Below are positions 1-13,200 of a stretch of 64,000 nt of DNA, piece after piece. The notes below the pieces were generated by a model. The model was not told the origin of the DNA, ran no database searches, and was given only the letters and a program-made list of their open reading frames with translations. Position 1 is the stretch's first letter, and each line of letters starts with the position of its first letter. The stretch is from Aplysia californica (taxonomy: Eukaryota > Mollusca > Gastropoda > Aplysiida > Aplysiidae), in contig NW_004797568.1 of the NCBI RefSeq assembly GCF_000002075.1, forward strand, positions 154,047 through 218,046. Reading direction: 5' to 3'. A program made the translations under genes and the position numbers.

Positions 1-1010
1 GAATTCAGATTGTTTAAAATACTTTATATATTAAAAAGCTTTCAGGACATATAACTTTTACAGTGAATGATTGTCAAAAAATGGTTCATGAAATCCAGCT
101 CTTTGAAAAAAAATTAAATTAAAAAGTAAAACCAATATTTTTATAGTACATTTTTAGAGAAAAACTTAGGGTAACGTGAAATTTGAGAAAAATGGTAGCT
201 TTTGCTTTTTCCCATTTGGTGTAACTGTTGACAAAAGAAAAAGTCTGTGCAAATATTTGAAAAGATCATTTTCCTCATATTCCCCAGGTAGTCCATTATA
301 TTCAATATTTACTTGATTTCACCTTAACAGAGTTGTACAAACAACGGCAGTGTCAGCCATAAAAAAATGAGCACTATCAATTGGGGAGAAAGGGGTGAGT
401 AACAAGAAGCTGTGATAAAGTGTCCTCAAAAGTATCCCCCCCCCCCCCCCCCCCGGCTCTCCCCAGTCCTTTGGAGTGAAAAATAACCAAAAATAAAATA
501 TTAGCCTACTAGCTATATACTGCCCTAAGCTTCCTTTGCTGGTTTGTAGACAAAAGAGCTACACCTTAAATCTTAAATGCAAAAGGATTTTTTCTCCCTA
601 CAACCCCAAGTGAACCTGACGAACCACTATATATGTCATAAAGAGCATGACATTTATAAAGATGAAAATAGTTCTGTCACATGAGTATAATTTACTGTTA
701 GGAAATCATATAAAAAATGAAACATTTCATTTCAAGACAGTGCCATCAAAAAGTAAACAACTGATTTCATGAATCTTTGAACGATTTTTCTTTACTGGAG
801 AACAAAATATTGAACCTTATTTCAATCAGTTTCTAAAGAATAAAAGTATACACATTTTACATTGTATCAAACAAATAAAATATAAAAATATATATGACCG
901 AGGGGAGATGAGGGAACATAACAAAAAGAGGTCAATTCTTTTTTCAAAATGAGAAAAGTGTTTTTCTGAAACAAGCCGTTAATCTAAGCAAAGATTCCAA
1001 AATCATTTAC
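1..1010. other. Intron of the LDLa/EGF gene downstream of exon 11
   Basis: AT-rich with no coding signal on either strand. It contains a run of 19 C at 436-454. No recognisable element otherwise. Confidence 0.6.
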
Positions 1011-1247
1011 CTGTAAATCCATCCCTGCAGACACAAGAGTAACCACCTTCGTCCTCATCCCTATTCAAGCAGGTTGCATTATTCTGACACGGCTCAAAGA
1101 AGCAGGGAGGTAACTCAGTTTCACACAACCGACCCGTGAAAGTACTGGGACAGTCACACACAAAGGAAGAGGCCACAGACTCGCACGACCCTCCGTTCTG
1201 ACATGGCTGGGATAAGCAGGCATCGGAGATTACCTCACACGATGGTC
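1011..1247 (-). CDS. Exon 11: two further EGF domains
   Basis: Phases 1-1, donor GTAAAT. It completes unit 27 (PSCEV), then encodes CLSQPCQNGGSC...TFTGRLC and CFFEPCQNNATC...CVCRDGFTG, the last lacking Cys6. The gene therefore continues to the left of the window. Confidence 0.9.
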
Positions 1248-4200
1248 CTGAGACAAAAAAAAAAAAAATTTACTCTCAAGAGTTACTTGTTCGTTTGATT
1301 TGTCTGAGCAAAGATAAGCTCATTGACAGAATAATAGTTGATTCATTAAGTGCCAGGAAAAAGAAAAAAAAACACAGACAGAAACAACAAAGAAAGAAAA
1401 AAGGTAGGTGCTATCACTAGCCATGACCGTTTCAGAGTAAATATTTAGCATAGACAGCAATTTCACATTCAATTTGTATCAGATCAGCTACCTCAAGTGG
1501 AAACTTTCTAGAACACATTATAACTTATGTAATGAGCTAATTTTAGATTGACTGAGAGATCTGTACTTTTCTTTCAAGTATGACACCTCTATGCATTGAG
1601 CAAACAGTTGAATAAAATTCCTTTGTTGGAGTGAAAGATGTAGCACACCCCTCAAAATAGAAGTTAATTTATACGTGCTGGAAAATGCATTAAAAATATT
1701 TAGACTTATTCAAAGAAATAATAGGCTCTCTCTCTCTCTCTCTCTCTCCCTCCTCTCTCTTTCTCTCCCTCCTCTCTCCGTCTCTCTGTGCTTCTCTCTC
1801 TCTCTCTACACATATATACACACACTTACTGGTAACACAAAATTGCATACCCAGAGAGGTCTATTTACACATCTACACACTTAGAATCTACACCCAAAAC
1901 AAGTTGTTGAGTTGCAGATTAAGATGAGTCAGCACAATAAGAGCAGCTGCAAACAGGCAAGAAACAGAATACAATGATTTAATGGTGATATATTGAAAAG
2001 AAGCCGAGTAAGAGACCCACTCACATCAGAGCCTCCACCAGCCACCCGCCTTCCCATAAACAAAGGTATATATATACATTATGGAATTGTTCATAAATAT
2101 GCATACCTGAAACACCTTGGAAGCAACTGCAGAAACTTGCAGTGTTGTTCACATGGCACTCGCCATTTATGCAGTTGGAGGAGTCACATGACGGTACAGT
2201 CACGTTGCACAGAGGCCCTTGGAAGCCCGGGGAACACTGACACTCAAACTCAGAATCATTGGAGTTGAGACAGCTGCCTTCCACGCACAAGGAATCAGCA
2301 CAAGGCAATTTCACCTCACACGACAGGCCCTTGAAGTTTTTCAAACAGATGCACAAATATTCGTCCCCTTTGTTAAAACAAGTTCCTCCATTCTGACATG
2401 GGAAGCTACTGCAAGGCACGTAAATGTTACAGGTCTGACCAACGTATGGAGAAGGGCAGATACAGCTGAAGTTGAAGCCAGAGGTTACGCACTGTCCGTC
2501 ATTCAGACAAGGCGAGGATGAGCACGGGTAAACAGGCGTGTCACAAAAGGTACCTGTGAAGCCAGTGGGACATTTACATTCGAATGTATCCAGCATGCTG
2601 ACACAAACTCCGTCGTTGTTGCAGGGTGAACTGAAGCAATGATCCTTGAACTCGCAGTTGGGGCCAAAGAACTCGCCAAAGCACTCGCATCTGTATGAGC
2701 CATCTCCTTCCACCACGCACCTACCTCTGTTTAAGCACGGTGATCCAGCACAAGAGACATAAGTCTCACAGCTCTGACCCGTGTATTGCTCTCGACACAG
2801 ACACTTGTACGTGTCGTCAGTGATGACACAGCTACCACCGTTTCGGCACGGGTTGGTCGAGCAAGGTAGCAAGACGTCACAGTTCTCTCCCGTTACACCC
2901 GGTGAGCAAACACACTGATAAGAGGCGCTGTCTACATCATCAATACATGCTGAGTTGTACTGACAAGGGCTACTGGAGCAAAGGAGGAACGTCTCACAAT
3001 TATCCCCAGAGTAACCAGCGGTACAGGAACAGCTGAAACTGGAACTAGAACCCAAACAACTTCCTCCGTTTAGGCACGGGTTAGGGTTACAGGTAAGATC
3101 TTCTTCACAATGGGCCCCACTGACTCCTGCTGCACACTGACACGTGTAGCTGGAATTTGAACCTACACAAGTTCCTCCGTTTTGACACGGGTTTGGCTCG
3201 CATGTAAGGTCTACTTCACAATGGACACCAGTAAATCCCATATTACATTGACATGTGTAGGCAGAACCTGAACCCACACAACTGCCTCCATTAATGCATG
3301 GGTTCGGGTTACAAGAAACATAGTTTTCGCAATGAGCCCCAGTGTACCTCGTGTCACACTGACATGTGTAACTAGAGTTTGAAACAACACATGTCCCTCC
3401 ACTTAGACATGGATTTGGTTGACACGCTAGGTTTTCTTCACAATGAACCCCGGTGAATTTAGCAACACACTGACACGTATAACTGGAGCCTGAGCTTGTA
3501 CAAATCCCTCCATTCAGACACGGATTGGAAACACAGGGAATAAGAGTAAGGTCATCTTCACAGTGCAAACCACTGAATCCCTCAGCACACACACAAGTGT
3601 AACTGGAACCAGACTCAATGCAGGTACCCCCATTCTCGCATGGGTTTGACACACACGCCAGCTTTTCTTCACAGTGGATTCCTGTAAACCCTGCCACGCA
3701 CTGACATCTGTAACTGGAATTTGAAGCAGAGCAAGTGCCATCATTTTTGCAAGGGTTTGGAATACACATTACGTTGTTTTCACAATGTACCCCAGAAAAT
3801 CCAGCATCACACTGACACGTGTATCCGGAACCTGAAGCAATGCAACTCCCTCCATTGAGGCATGGATTTGTACTGCAGGTAAGGTCTTCTTCACAGTGGA
3901 TGCCACTGAATCCCGCCACACATTGACATGTGTAACTTGAACTAGAATCTGAAGCGATGCAACTCCCTCCATTGAGACACGGATTTGTATTGCATGTAAG
4001 GACTTCTTCACAACGGACGCCAGAAAACCCTGCATCACACCGACAGGTGAAACTTGAATTTGCACCCGTGCAACTTCCTCCATTGCTGCATGGGTTTGGC
4101 TCACACGTTAGGTCTTTTTCGCAGTGGACACCACTGAAACCTGCCACACATTGACATGTGTAATTGGAATTGGAACTCACACAAGTTCCTCCATGAAGGC

Positions 4201-7200
4201 ATGGGTTTGGTTCACACACCAAACGCTCCTCACACTGGACACCAGTGAATCCAACACCACACTGACAGCTGTAACCGGAAGCCAAAACCAGACAAGTTCC
4301 CCCATTTTGACAAGGGTTTGTCTGGCACAAAGGGTTTTCTTCACAATGAATACCACTGAAAGGTGGAACACATTGACAAGAATAACTGGAATTTGAACCC
4401 ACGCAACCCCCTTCATTAAGGCACGGGTTTGGGCGACATGTAAGGTCTTCTTCACAATGAATACCGCTAAATGGGGGAACACACTGACACGAGTAACTGG
4501 AATTCAAACCCACGCAACTCCCTCCATTGAGGCATGGGTTTGGATTACATGTTAAGTCTTGCTCACAACGGACACCAGTGAACCCTGCAACACACTGACA
4601 TGTGTAGTTTTCTCCGTTCCTAACACACAGACCGCTGTTCACACACGGCTGAGACTCACAAGGTGATTTAGAATCTGAATCATTACTGCAGAACTCATTG
4701 TCACTATCAACACAACTGCAGGTGAAATTGGTTGGGGAAATATTCACACACTGGGCCCCCTCAGGACATGGTTGTCGAGCGCAAGGGAGAACAACATGAC
4801 AAAACTCGCCAGAAAAATTCTCTGAACAAGCACAGACTGCATTCTGATTCTCTAAAGTCTCGCAGGTCCCGCCATTGAGACAGTCTCGAATACGGCAGTC
4901 AACAGCATCACACAGAGCACCCTTGTAACCGGGCAGACATGAACATGAAAACGATCCATCTGGCTCCCCAATGCAGCTGCCTCCATTCAGACAGGGCTCA
5001 CTCCCACACACTGCGGGCGTCTCACAGTTTTTCCCAGTGTAAATCAAGGGACAGGTGCAGAGATAGGTGTCAAAGGACTCTGTACAAATTCCCTCGTTCT
5101 GGCAGGGGGATGAAGAGCACATGGGTACTCTGAGCTCGCAGTGATTTCCTGAGCAATAGAGAGAAAAGAAATGCCATTCAATTATTTGTTTTTTGCTCTG
5201 TTGAAAAATAATAATAATAAAAATAATAATAATAAAGATAATAAGAAAAAAAAGTATAATTGCATTTATAAAGCGCATACATCCACACCCTACAGCATGT
5301 TCTATGTGCTTTACACCCATTATTACCTCGGCAGACCCTAGAACACTCAGAAACATTCTCGGCTTCCCCGGAAGCATGCAGTGCAATCTGCAGATTACAT
5401 GCGCTCAAGCATTAGCAAACTGACAAGATCTTTTGCTGTCTATAGGCGGGTATCCATTCCCGCCTGAGTGAAGTGAGGGAGATCTGTGAAAAGTGCCTTT
5501 TCCAAGGACACAATGTCAGGTCCCTGACAGGATTGAACCCCTGACCTGATGGTTGCCAGTCCTAGGGCCTAACCACTAGGACACCGACACCACAGAGCAC
5601 TTGTCAAGCAAAGTCACAGACAGCAACAGGACACACATTAATGACAACAATTAACATTTAACAGGTTTAGTTTTAGTAAGAGTTTTACGGCACTTGCAAC
5701 ACAATAAGGTCATATAAGTGCCGAAGATTAGAGGAGTTACAAGAGAGTAACAAACATAAAAAAGGAGAGATCAGGACAATAGATGTTTGATAGGAAAGAA
5801 GGAGCAAGAACCACACTAGAGCACCCGCCAACCACCCACTAACAGGCTTATAAAAAAATACATTAGATTTGGATATAAAAATGGAAAAAACAATAAAGAC
5901 AGTTAAAGTGGCTGCTGAAGTGAGATTCACCTCACAGCCACAAACAAAACAGTCAATAAAGATATATATATCTATATATTATTGAACCCTGGTGATTATC
6001 CATCTAAAAGCAGTACCCTTAACACAGATAGAAATTCTTTATGAGCACTAGCCATATGAAAACAGAGGCCCCCAGTAGTATCCATGTGTGTAAATGAGGG
6101 GGTTTTTTGGTAAGTGTTTTACGGCGTTCGCAACTGCATAAGGTTATATAAGCACGTGGGACACATTTAACATTTCAGTTGGTAGGAAATTTTGAAATTT
6201 GCCTGGGTGGCGGCCAAAGCCTACTCTTATCGATTTTGGACCATCAAGGGATCTTTGACATGTGCAACTTGCACACGCCACCTCCGAGATTTTTCACCCT
6301 TGTCTGAGAAGGATAGGTGTAGATCTTTCCTACCATAAGATCAGGTGTGTGGCTGAAAGGCAGCAGTAGGAAAGAGCCAAGCAGTAGCAGTAGAGAAAGG
6401 CTGCAGAAACAGTCGGGTGCCCAGAGGAGGGGGCAAAGGAGGTGAGGGGCTGGGGGCAGAAAGTGGAGACGAAAGCAGACGACAGAACATTGCCTGAGAG
6501 CAGGAAAGGAGGTGAAAGGAGAAAATTTAGAGAAGAAAAATTTCTGTCGCTATCCGGATTCGAAACCAGGACCTATAGAAATAGAGGCGAACACCTTAAC
6601 AGAGCTGTTAATGTACTTTTAAAAAGGTACTTAAGTACAAATTTAAGTACAATCTAAAATATGTACTTAAGTACAGTAAAAGTACTTTCCTGTAAAATGT
6701 ATTTTGAGTACAAGAACTTTAAAAAAAAGTGCTTTTGAGTACATTTTGAGTACTTTCTGCTAATATGCTAAAACACTTCAGTGCTAATGCAAAACATCAT
6801 ATTGAATAACATATCTAGTATATTTGACAAATTACGCCATTTATTACAAATAATGTAAACAGTATGCAAAGCATTTGAATATATACGCACTGAACGTAGG
6901 TGGAAATGGTCAATGAAATTGAAAAAAAAAAAAAGCAAACAGACGCAACTAGTGAGTAAGGGATATTATGAATAGAACTTGTTTGAGCAAGACAATATGA
7001 TCAAATGTAAGTGAGTCCTAGAGGTCGGAAAGTAGGAAAAGTATCCAAATTGGAAAATGTAGAGACAAAGTTGCTCTTAAGAAAATGTAAAATTGATTAA
7101 AATGACCAGCAAAAAAAAGGCATTGAATTCTTCATTAACAAATCCTCAAGGAATCAAGGTAGCCTTAAGCACAAACCACAAAAAAAGGAAAAAAGAAATT

Positions 7201-10200
7201 TAGGTAGCCTAAAAAATTGTTAGATTGATATACATTGAGAACTCAGTTTCAGTTTCAATTGATTATAAAAGTGGTAAGACAGATTTTGGTCACACTGTGT
7301 AGTCCACGGCGCCCACGGCAAACCAAAAAAGGCCTATATGTAATTTCCTAGAGTCTAGTAAGTGTAGTGTAACAAAAAATTCTCTACTACAGTAGTCTCC
7401 GCCTAAGATCCCAGTGCTCGGGAGCAAGGGAAATACGGGATCTTAGCCGACGAAGCCAAGGAAGAATCTACAGTGACCCATGAACTGACGTGACCCCTGG
7501 GTGGGTTTATGACATATGGCGAGCAAAGAGTGGTCAACCTTGATGACCAATCACAGTAGCATGGTGGCATGAGCATGCCATAATATTATACCGTACACTC
7601 ATTAGCGTATCATCTCGAGATCTTTATCTACGTCTATCCAGTTGCCCCTCCCCTTTACCTGTCCAAAAATTGTAGCCTTCCATCTCTGATTGAGTCCCCC
7701 CCCCGCCTTTGTTGTTACAAACCATTACGCTGTGACCACACCAGTTAAAATTCATGCTGTCTCGCAAATTCAGGAATAGAGAAAAACTGCCTTCAACTTC
7801 AATGGTCAGGGAAGAGTTCACAGTTCGATCTGATCCTGCCCGGAGCGAACTTGTAGGCCCTACCCACCCAGCGAGAGATGAAAGTTCAGGGGGCGAGCTC
7901 AGATGCGAATGTGATGTTTGGGGAAAAGAAACGCATCAGTCAGTTCACACCTCGGTGTGATCCTGTCTGGGGATCATTGTACCGTTTCATGGAGTTTTAC
8001 AACACTTGTGATCACATTCATGAGAGTGGCTGATCTTGGACGCGACGGGCAGTTCTTTAATCTCAAATTTTAACTCTTGGATGATCGGCTGCGCCCGCTC
8101 GGGTGTTTGTTCCTTAAATTATGATCAGAAATGCCGGCACTTACTCTTTCATTAAGCTTCAAAAGTACTCAAAATGTACTTTAAAAATACCCAAAAGTAC
8201 TTTTATAAAAAGTATCGGAGTACAGTAAAAGTACTTGTTCTCAAAATGTACCGGAGTACAGTAAAAGTACCGAAAATTGTAACGTAAGTACAAGTACCGG
8301 AGCACTTGTACTCCGTTACAACCAGCTCTGCACCTTAACCTCTAGGCCACGATAGCCTCCATATATGAGAATATAAGTGTGTGAATCAATAGACAGTCAT
8401 TACATGAGGAAACCTTATTTGTCACCAAACCAAAAAGGCTAAAATCTTGTAACCAAAGAAAATCAGATGGGTGTGTTGATTTTCTTTACCGGTGTGATAC
8501 AGGGTATTATGTAACATTGATAAACCATGTGTATATAAAATTGTATTCCACTGTAAACCAAATTTACAAACATAGATCAATAAAGTAACATTTTATTTAT
8601 CTATTTTTTAAATTCAAGAAATGTCATAGTTAAAATAAGACTACTGAAAATATTAGTTTGAATCAGTCACCCAAAACAATATATTTCAAACCAGTTATTG
8701 GGTTTACAATCATATATCTATGTTGTTGAGGTTATGATTGGTGGGTACCGAAGGCCCTAAATCTACGCCAGGAAAAGAACAAGACAATAGCACCACTGAC
8801 ATGAAGTGAAAGGAGTAGACAACACCTGAGCATTGATCCACCAAAGAATGCAGCTAAAATTGCCCAAGACAGCCCCCTATTGTCGAGGAGAAAAGTGGTC
8901 GTCTCAGACAGGAGGACATCTCGGGCAGTGTCATTATAGTAGAAAAAAACCCTCAACAGGAGAAGTGGGAAAAGGTCACTAAGGGTGACAATCTTTGACA
9001 GATGGACATTAGAGCTGTTTACACTGTATTTTAAGGCAAAAGGAAGAAAGATATTACAACACAGACCTGTATAGCCGCTTGAACAGTAACATTCGTAAAC
9101 ACCAATAGGCAGATCCGGGGAACAGAAAAGTCTGCTGCTACTGCAGCAATAGCCACCATTCTGGCATGGAACGGAGTCACAAGGCTCAAGCACAGCTTCA
9201 CACCGTGGCCCTGTATAGAAGGGACTGCAGCGACATTTGTAGGAGTTGAGCCCATCTTCACAAGTACCTGCGGGAATAAAAGCACAATTTCTTAAAACCT
9301 CATTCTGTCAGTATCTGGGTTTTTTTTTTTCATATTGAATTTTAATGAGAGTAATACATGATTTAAATTCTTATGTATACCTGCATGTGTTTTTATGGTC
9401 CTGTACAGCCAAGAAAAAATTCCCTGTAGGACAATAAAGTATTATCTTATCTCATATTATCTTTTTTTTTGTTGGAAAAAAAAAAGAAGGAAAAAAGCTT
9501 AGTGTATATCTTCGGGTATAGGACACATGCACAAAATAAGGCACAGGTGGACTTGAGAACAACAGTTTTGGCACAAACCATATTGACCGCCCAGTATAAG
9601 ACTGCGTCATACGTCACTTTTCAATGGCGTTTGGCAGACTCTTACACTAAGCCGTCAATATATGTTCATTGGATAAGCCACACCAACTTTTCCATAGCAA
9701 GCTCCATCACCATTGCAACTGGAATTTTCATTGATAACCACACTTCAAAATATAATAAATTTTTAATTAACTAGCCTGTTTTTTATACCTAAATAAACAT
9801 ATGCAGTTTGTGTCCTATTTTCCTTTTTGCTGACGATCACTATTTTTTGGGGTCTAATTTCAAATCTTATGAAAATGACACAGGGAAACTTTGAAGCTCT
9901 GATTTTCAGATAAAACGTTGCGTCTTTCTCACAATGATAGATCCTGTATTCATAGTCATATATCTCTCAAAAGGATAACAAGACTTCATAACAACTCTTT
10001 GGCCCGCATGTTTGTTCCATATAATAACTTCTGTCTTCTGAGGTAAATACATCACTGCTGCCTGGTAGGTGCACCACTATCTCTGCCAATTGCCAGGTAC
10101 CCAATGGCAGTTGGGTGATCTAAAGAAATTGGGGTAATATGACGCAACAATCATTCTAACAAAAAGCAAACTTTTCAGTTGCCTATCCAAATCCATACTG

Positions 10201-13200
10201 CTGAACCAGGACTCCTCCATTACAAGTTTATAACAATAACTATCTTAAGTTTTTGTTGTTGTTGCTCTTGTGGGTCAAATAAACACACGTACACACACAT
10301 ACAAATTACACGTACACACACATACAAATTCCCAATAAAACATCCATTTGATGTTACGTCTTCCAAGGAACTTTGCTGGACAGTTCATGCACATGTACAA
10401 AATGAAAAATCTATTCATTCAACAAAAAGGAAAATCTATTCCTGCTGTCTATGTAACGAATTGCTCTAACTTGACATTCTGTTAAACTATTTAAGAACTA
10501 AATGTATTTTGTACATTGTATAAGTATGCATTCTCATTCAGTACCAACAGACATATACCAATAAGTTTAGAGACAATCAGGCCTACTAATTTCACTGGAA
10601 AAGTTCATATTACTTAGATGAACAGGTCAAAGATGGAATGCCTTCCTATGAATCTCTGAAAGTACCAGCACTTAGCACCCAAATTTCTAGTCTAAGCAGT
10701 GACCTTAGGCCGAGTTCAACTAATATCTCTATATACACTAATACAATAACAGTCCTTTGAAATAAATAAAAGCAGGAAAGACTGATGACAAGGAGCAGGG
10801 ACCTATCACATTCATCCCCCAAACATCCACCTGCAAATTGCATCACAGGAAACAGTCAGGACAACTGACCAAAAATGTGAGGCAGCGAGGCAAAATCAGG
10901 CGCTCGTCAAAATAATGAAATCAATGAAACTGGCATCAAAATTTCTGTTTTTTAGCTCAACACTTTGTATGTCCATTTAAGAACCCATTTGTGTGTGAAT
11001 TTTACTGAAAAACGTCAATTAAAGGCACAAAAAATGCAAATTGTTAGTTTCCATGGACTCTCAGGCTATGCAAATAAATAAAGTTTGGCGGCCATATTTT
11101 CCCGCTCATTCTACCTCTGAAACCAGACGACCCCCCCCCCCACCTCCTTCAACTGCAAATTTCTCGACTTACATTAAAGGTAAATCGAAAGCAAGGCAAA
11201 CGTACAAGCTTTCAGGCAAAACCAATTATTCCACATGCCCCAAAATTGACGAGCGCCTGATTCCACCGCATCATGACACAGAATTCTTTACCTTGGTCTC
11301 CACAAGCACCTGGAGGGCAGTCATCAATGTTTATCTCACAGAGCTGGCCGGTGTAGCCCTCTTCACATATACACACTGGCGACGCCGTCTCTGATGCAGC
11401 TGGGACACACACGCCAAAGTTCTTACATGGATTTTCTGTAAACAATATAAGCACAGACACTTGACTTATAGAGGAAGTAAATGCTTGTTTTCTTTTTTGC
11501 TTTTGTTAGTTTTTAGAAAGAGTTTAATTGCATTTGCAACACAAATAGGTCGTAAAAGTGCTGAAGACTAGAGAGTAATATACAAAGAAAAGGAGGAAAA
11601 GAGATAAGGATGATAAATGCTTGATAGAAAACAAGGAGCAAACTACGCCACACCACCCATCAACCATTCACGTAAATGCTGTTCAAGTATCTCATTGATC
11701 TTTTGTCTAACATCAACAAAGCATAAAGTGAAGGAAAGACAGCCTAGAAAGACAGAAAAACAACCCACTATTTATACTTATACCTCATTTTCCAGGAGAC
11801 AAAAACAAACTTGTCTGATTTTGTCTCTATTTTTCTTTTTTTCATACATACTAAAGAACTTTTCCACAGAGTTTCTTTAGCTTTGAAAGATAAATTTTTT
11901 CAAAAAACTAAAAGAAAGTGAACTTTATCCATCCCCATGGGGAGGCACTCTACGAAAAGCAAAACACAACAATTACAATAATCATAATCTGTTGCACAAT
12001 AAACAATTTCATGAGTACTTTGTAAATGCGATAAAGCTTTGTATTCTGCAATTACAAAAACAGACAGACAAAAATTCATGAATTTGTGGTCTCGGAGTTG
12101 GCCAGCCTCTTGTGCACGACACCATGGAAGTACAAGAATTTATCAACAAACACAAATATTTTTTAAAAATTCAGACGAGGTACGAGACAGGAAAAAGTCT
12201 TGTCCGTTTCTCTCACCAGAACAAAGCTCTTGTCTCTCGCAGAACCTTCCCGCTCGGCCAGGGACACAGGAGCAGAAGTAGTCCTCCTTGTTTTCCACAC
12301 AGGTGCCACCAAACAGACACGTCTGAGGACCGCACTGGCCAGCAGGTGTCTCACAACGAGAACCTGAAACACGGAGGTTAAGATAAGATAAGATAAGACA
12401 TGATGAAATAAAAGATGAGAAAAGAAAAGAGATAACATAAGAGAAAATAAGAGAAAAGATAAGATGAGATTAGATGAGAAAAGATAAGAGATGAGATGAG
12501 ATGAGAAAAGATAAGATGAGATGAGAAAAGATAATTTCTTACATTTTTATTGTCCAGATCCTGGAACATTGGTTTGGTGTTTCATCCCACATACACCCAC
12601 CCACTCATACACAAACACACACATACTCATAAACGCACAAAAAAGGTGGTAGGTGTGGAGGATGAAAATAATTTGAAGGAATAACAGGCAGGTGAAGTTC
12701 TGAAAGCATCTTAGTCTAGTAGTCAAAGTATCCAAATTGCATAAAACCGAGAGACCAGTTCCATAACTCTACCAAGTTTAGTTTTTGTTTTATAAACTGA
12801 TAAACATGTAATTCAGGGTAATAAGCCTCCACTTAATAGACCAATCACTTCGATATACAAGACAAAAACAACAAAAGGATGCTATCACAAGATGACTTAC
12901 CAGAAAACCCATCATCACATAAACATGTGGCAACGCCTTCCCTACTGCTGCATGTCCCCCCATTCTCACAGACTGTGGCTAAGCACAGATCAACTTGAGA
13001 TTCACACAGCTGATCAGTCCATCCTTCAGTGCATAAGCAACGGAAACTCTGCCCTGTTGCCTGTTAATGGATAACAATCAAAGATATGGGAAAGAGAAAA
13101 AAAGCCCCGTAATTACGAGGAGGATACAAAGTCTGGAAAATATATGAGACTTAAAAAATATGGCAATTATGAGAAAAAGCATTGACGTATGAAGTGGAAA

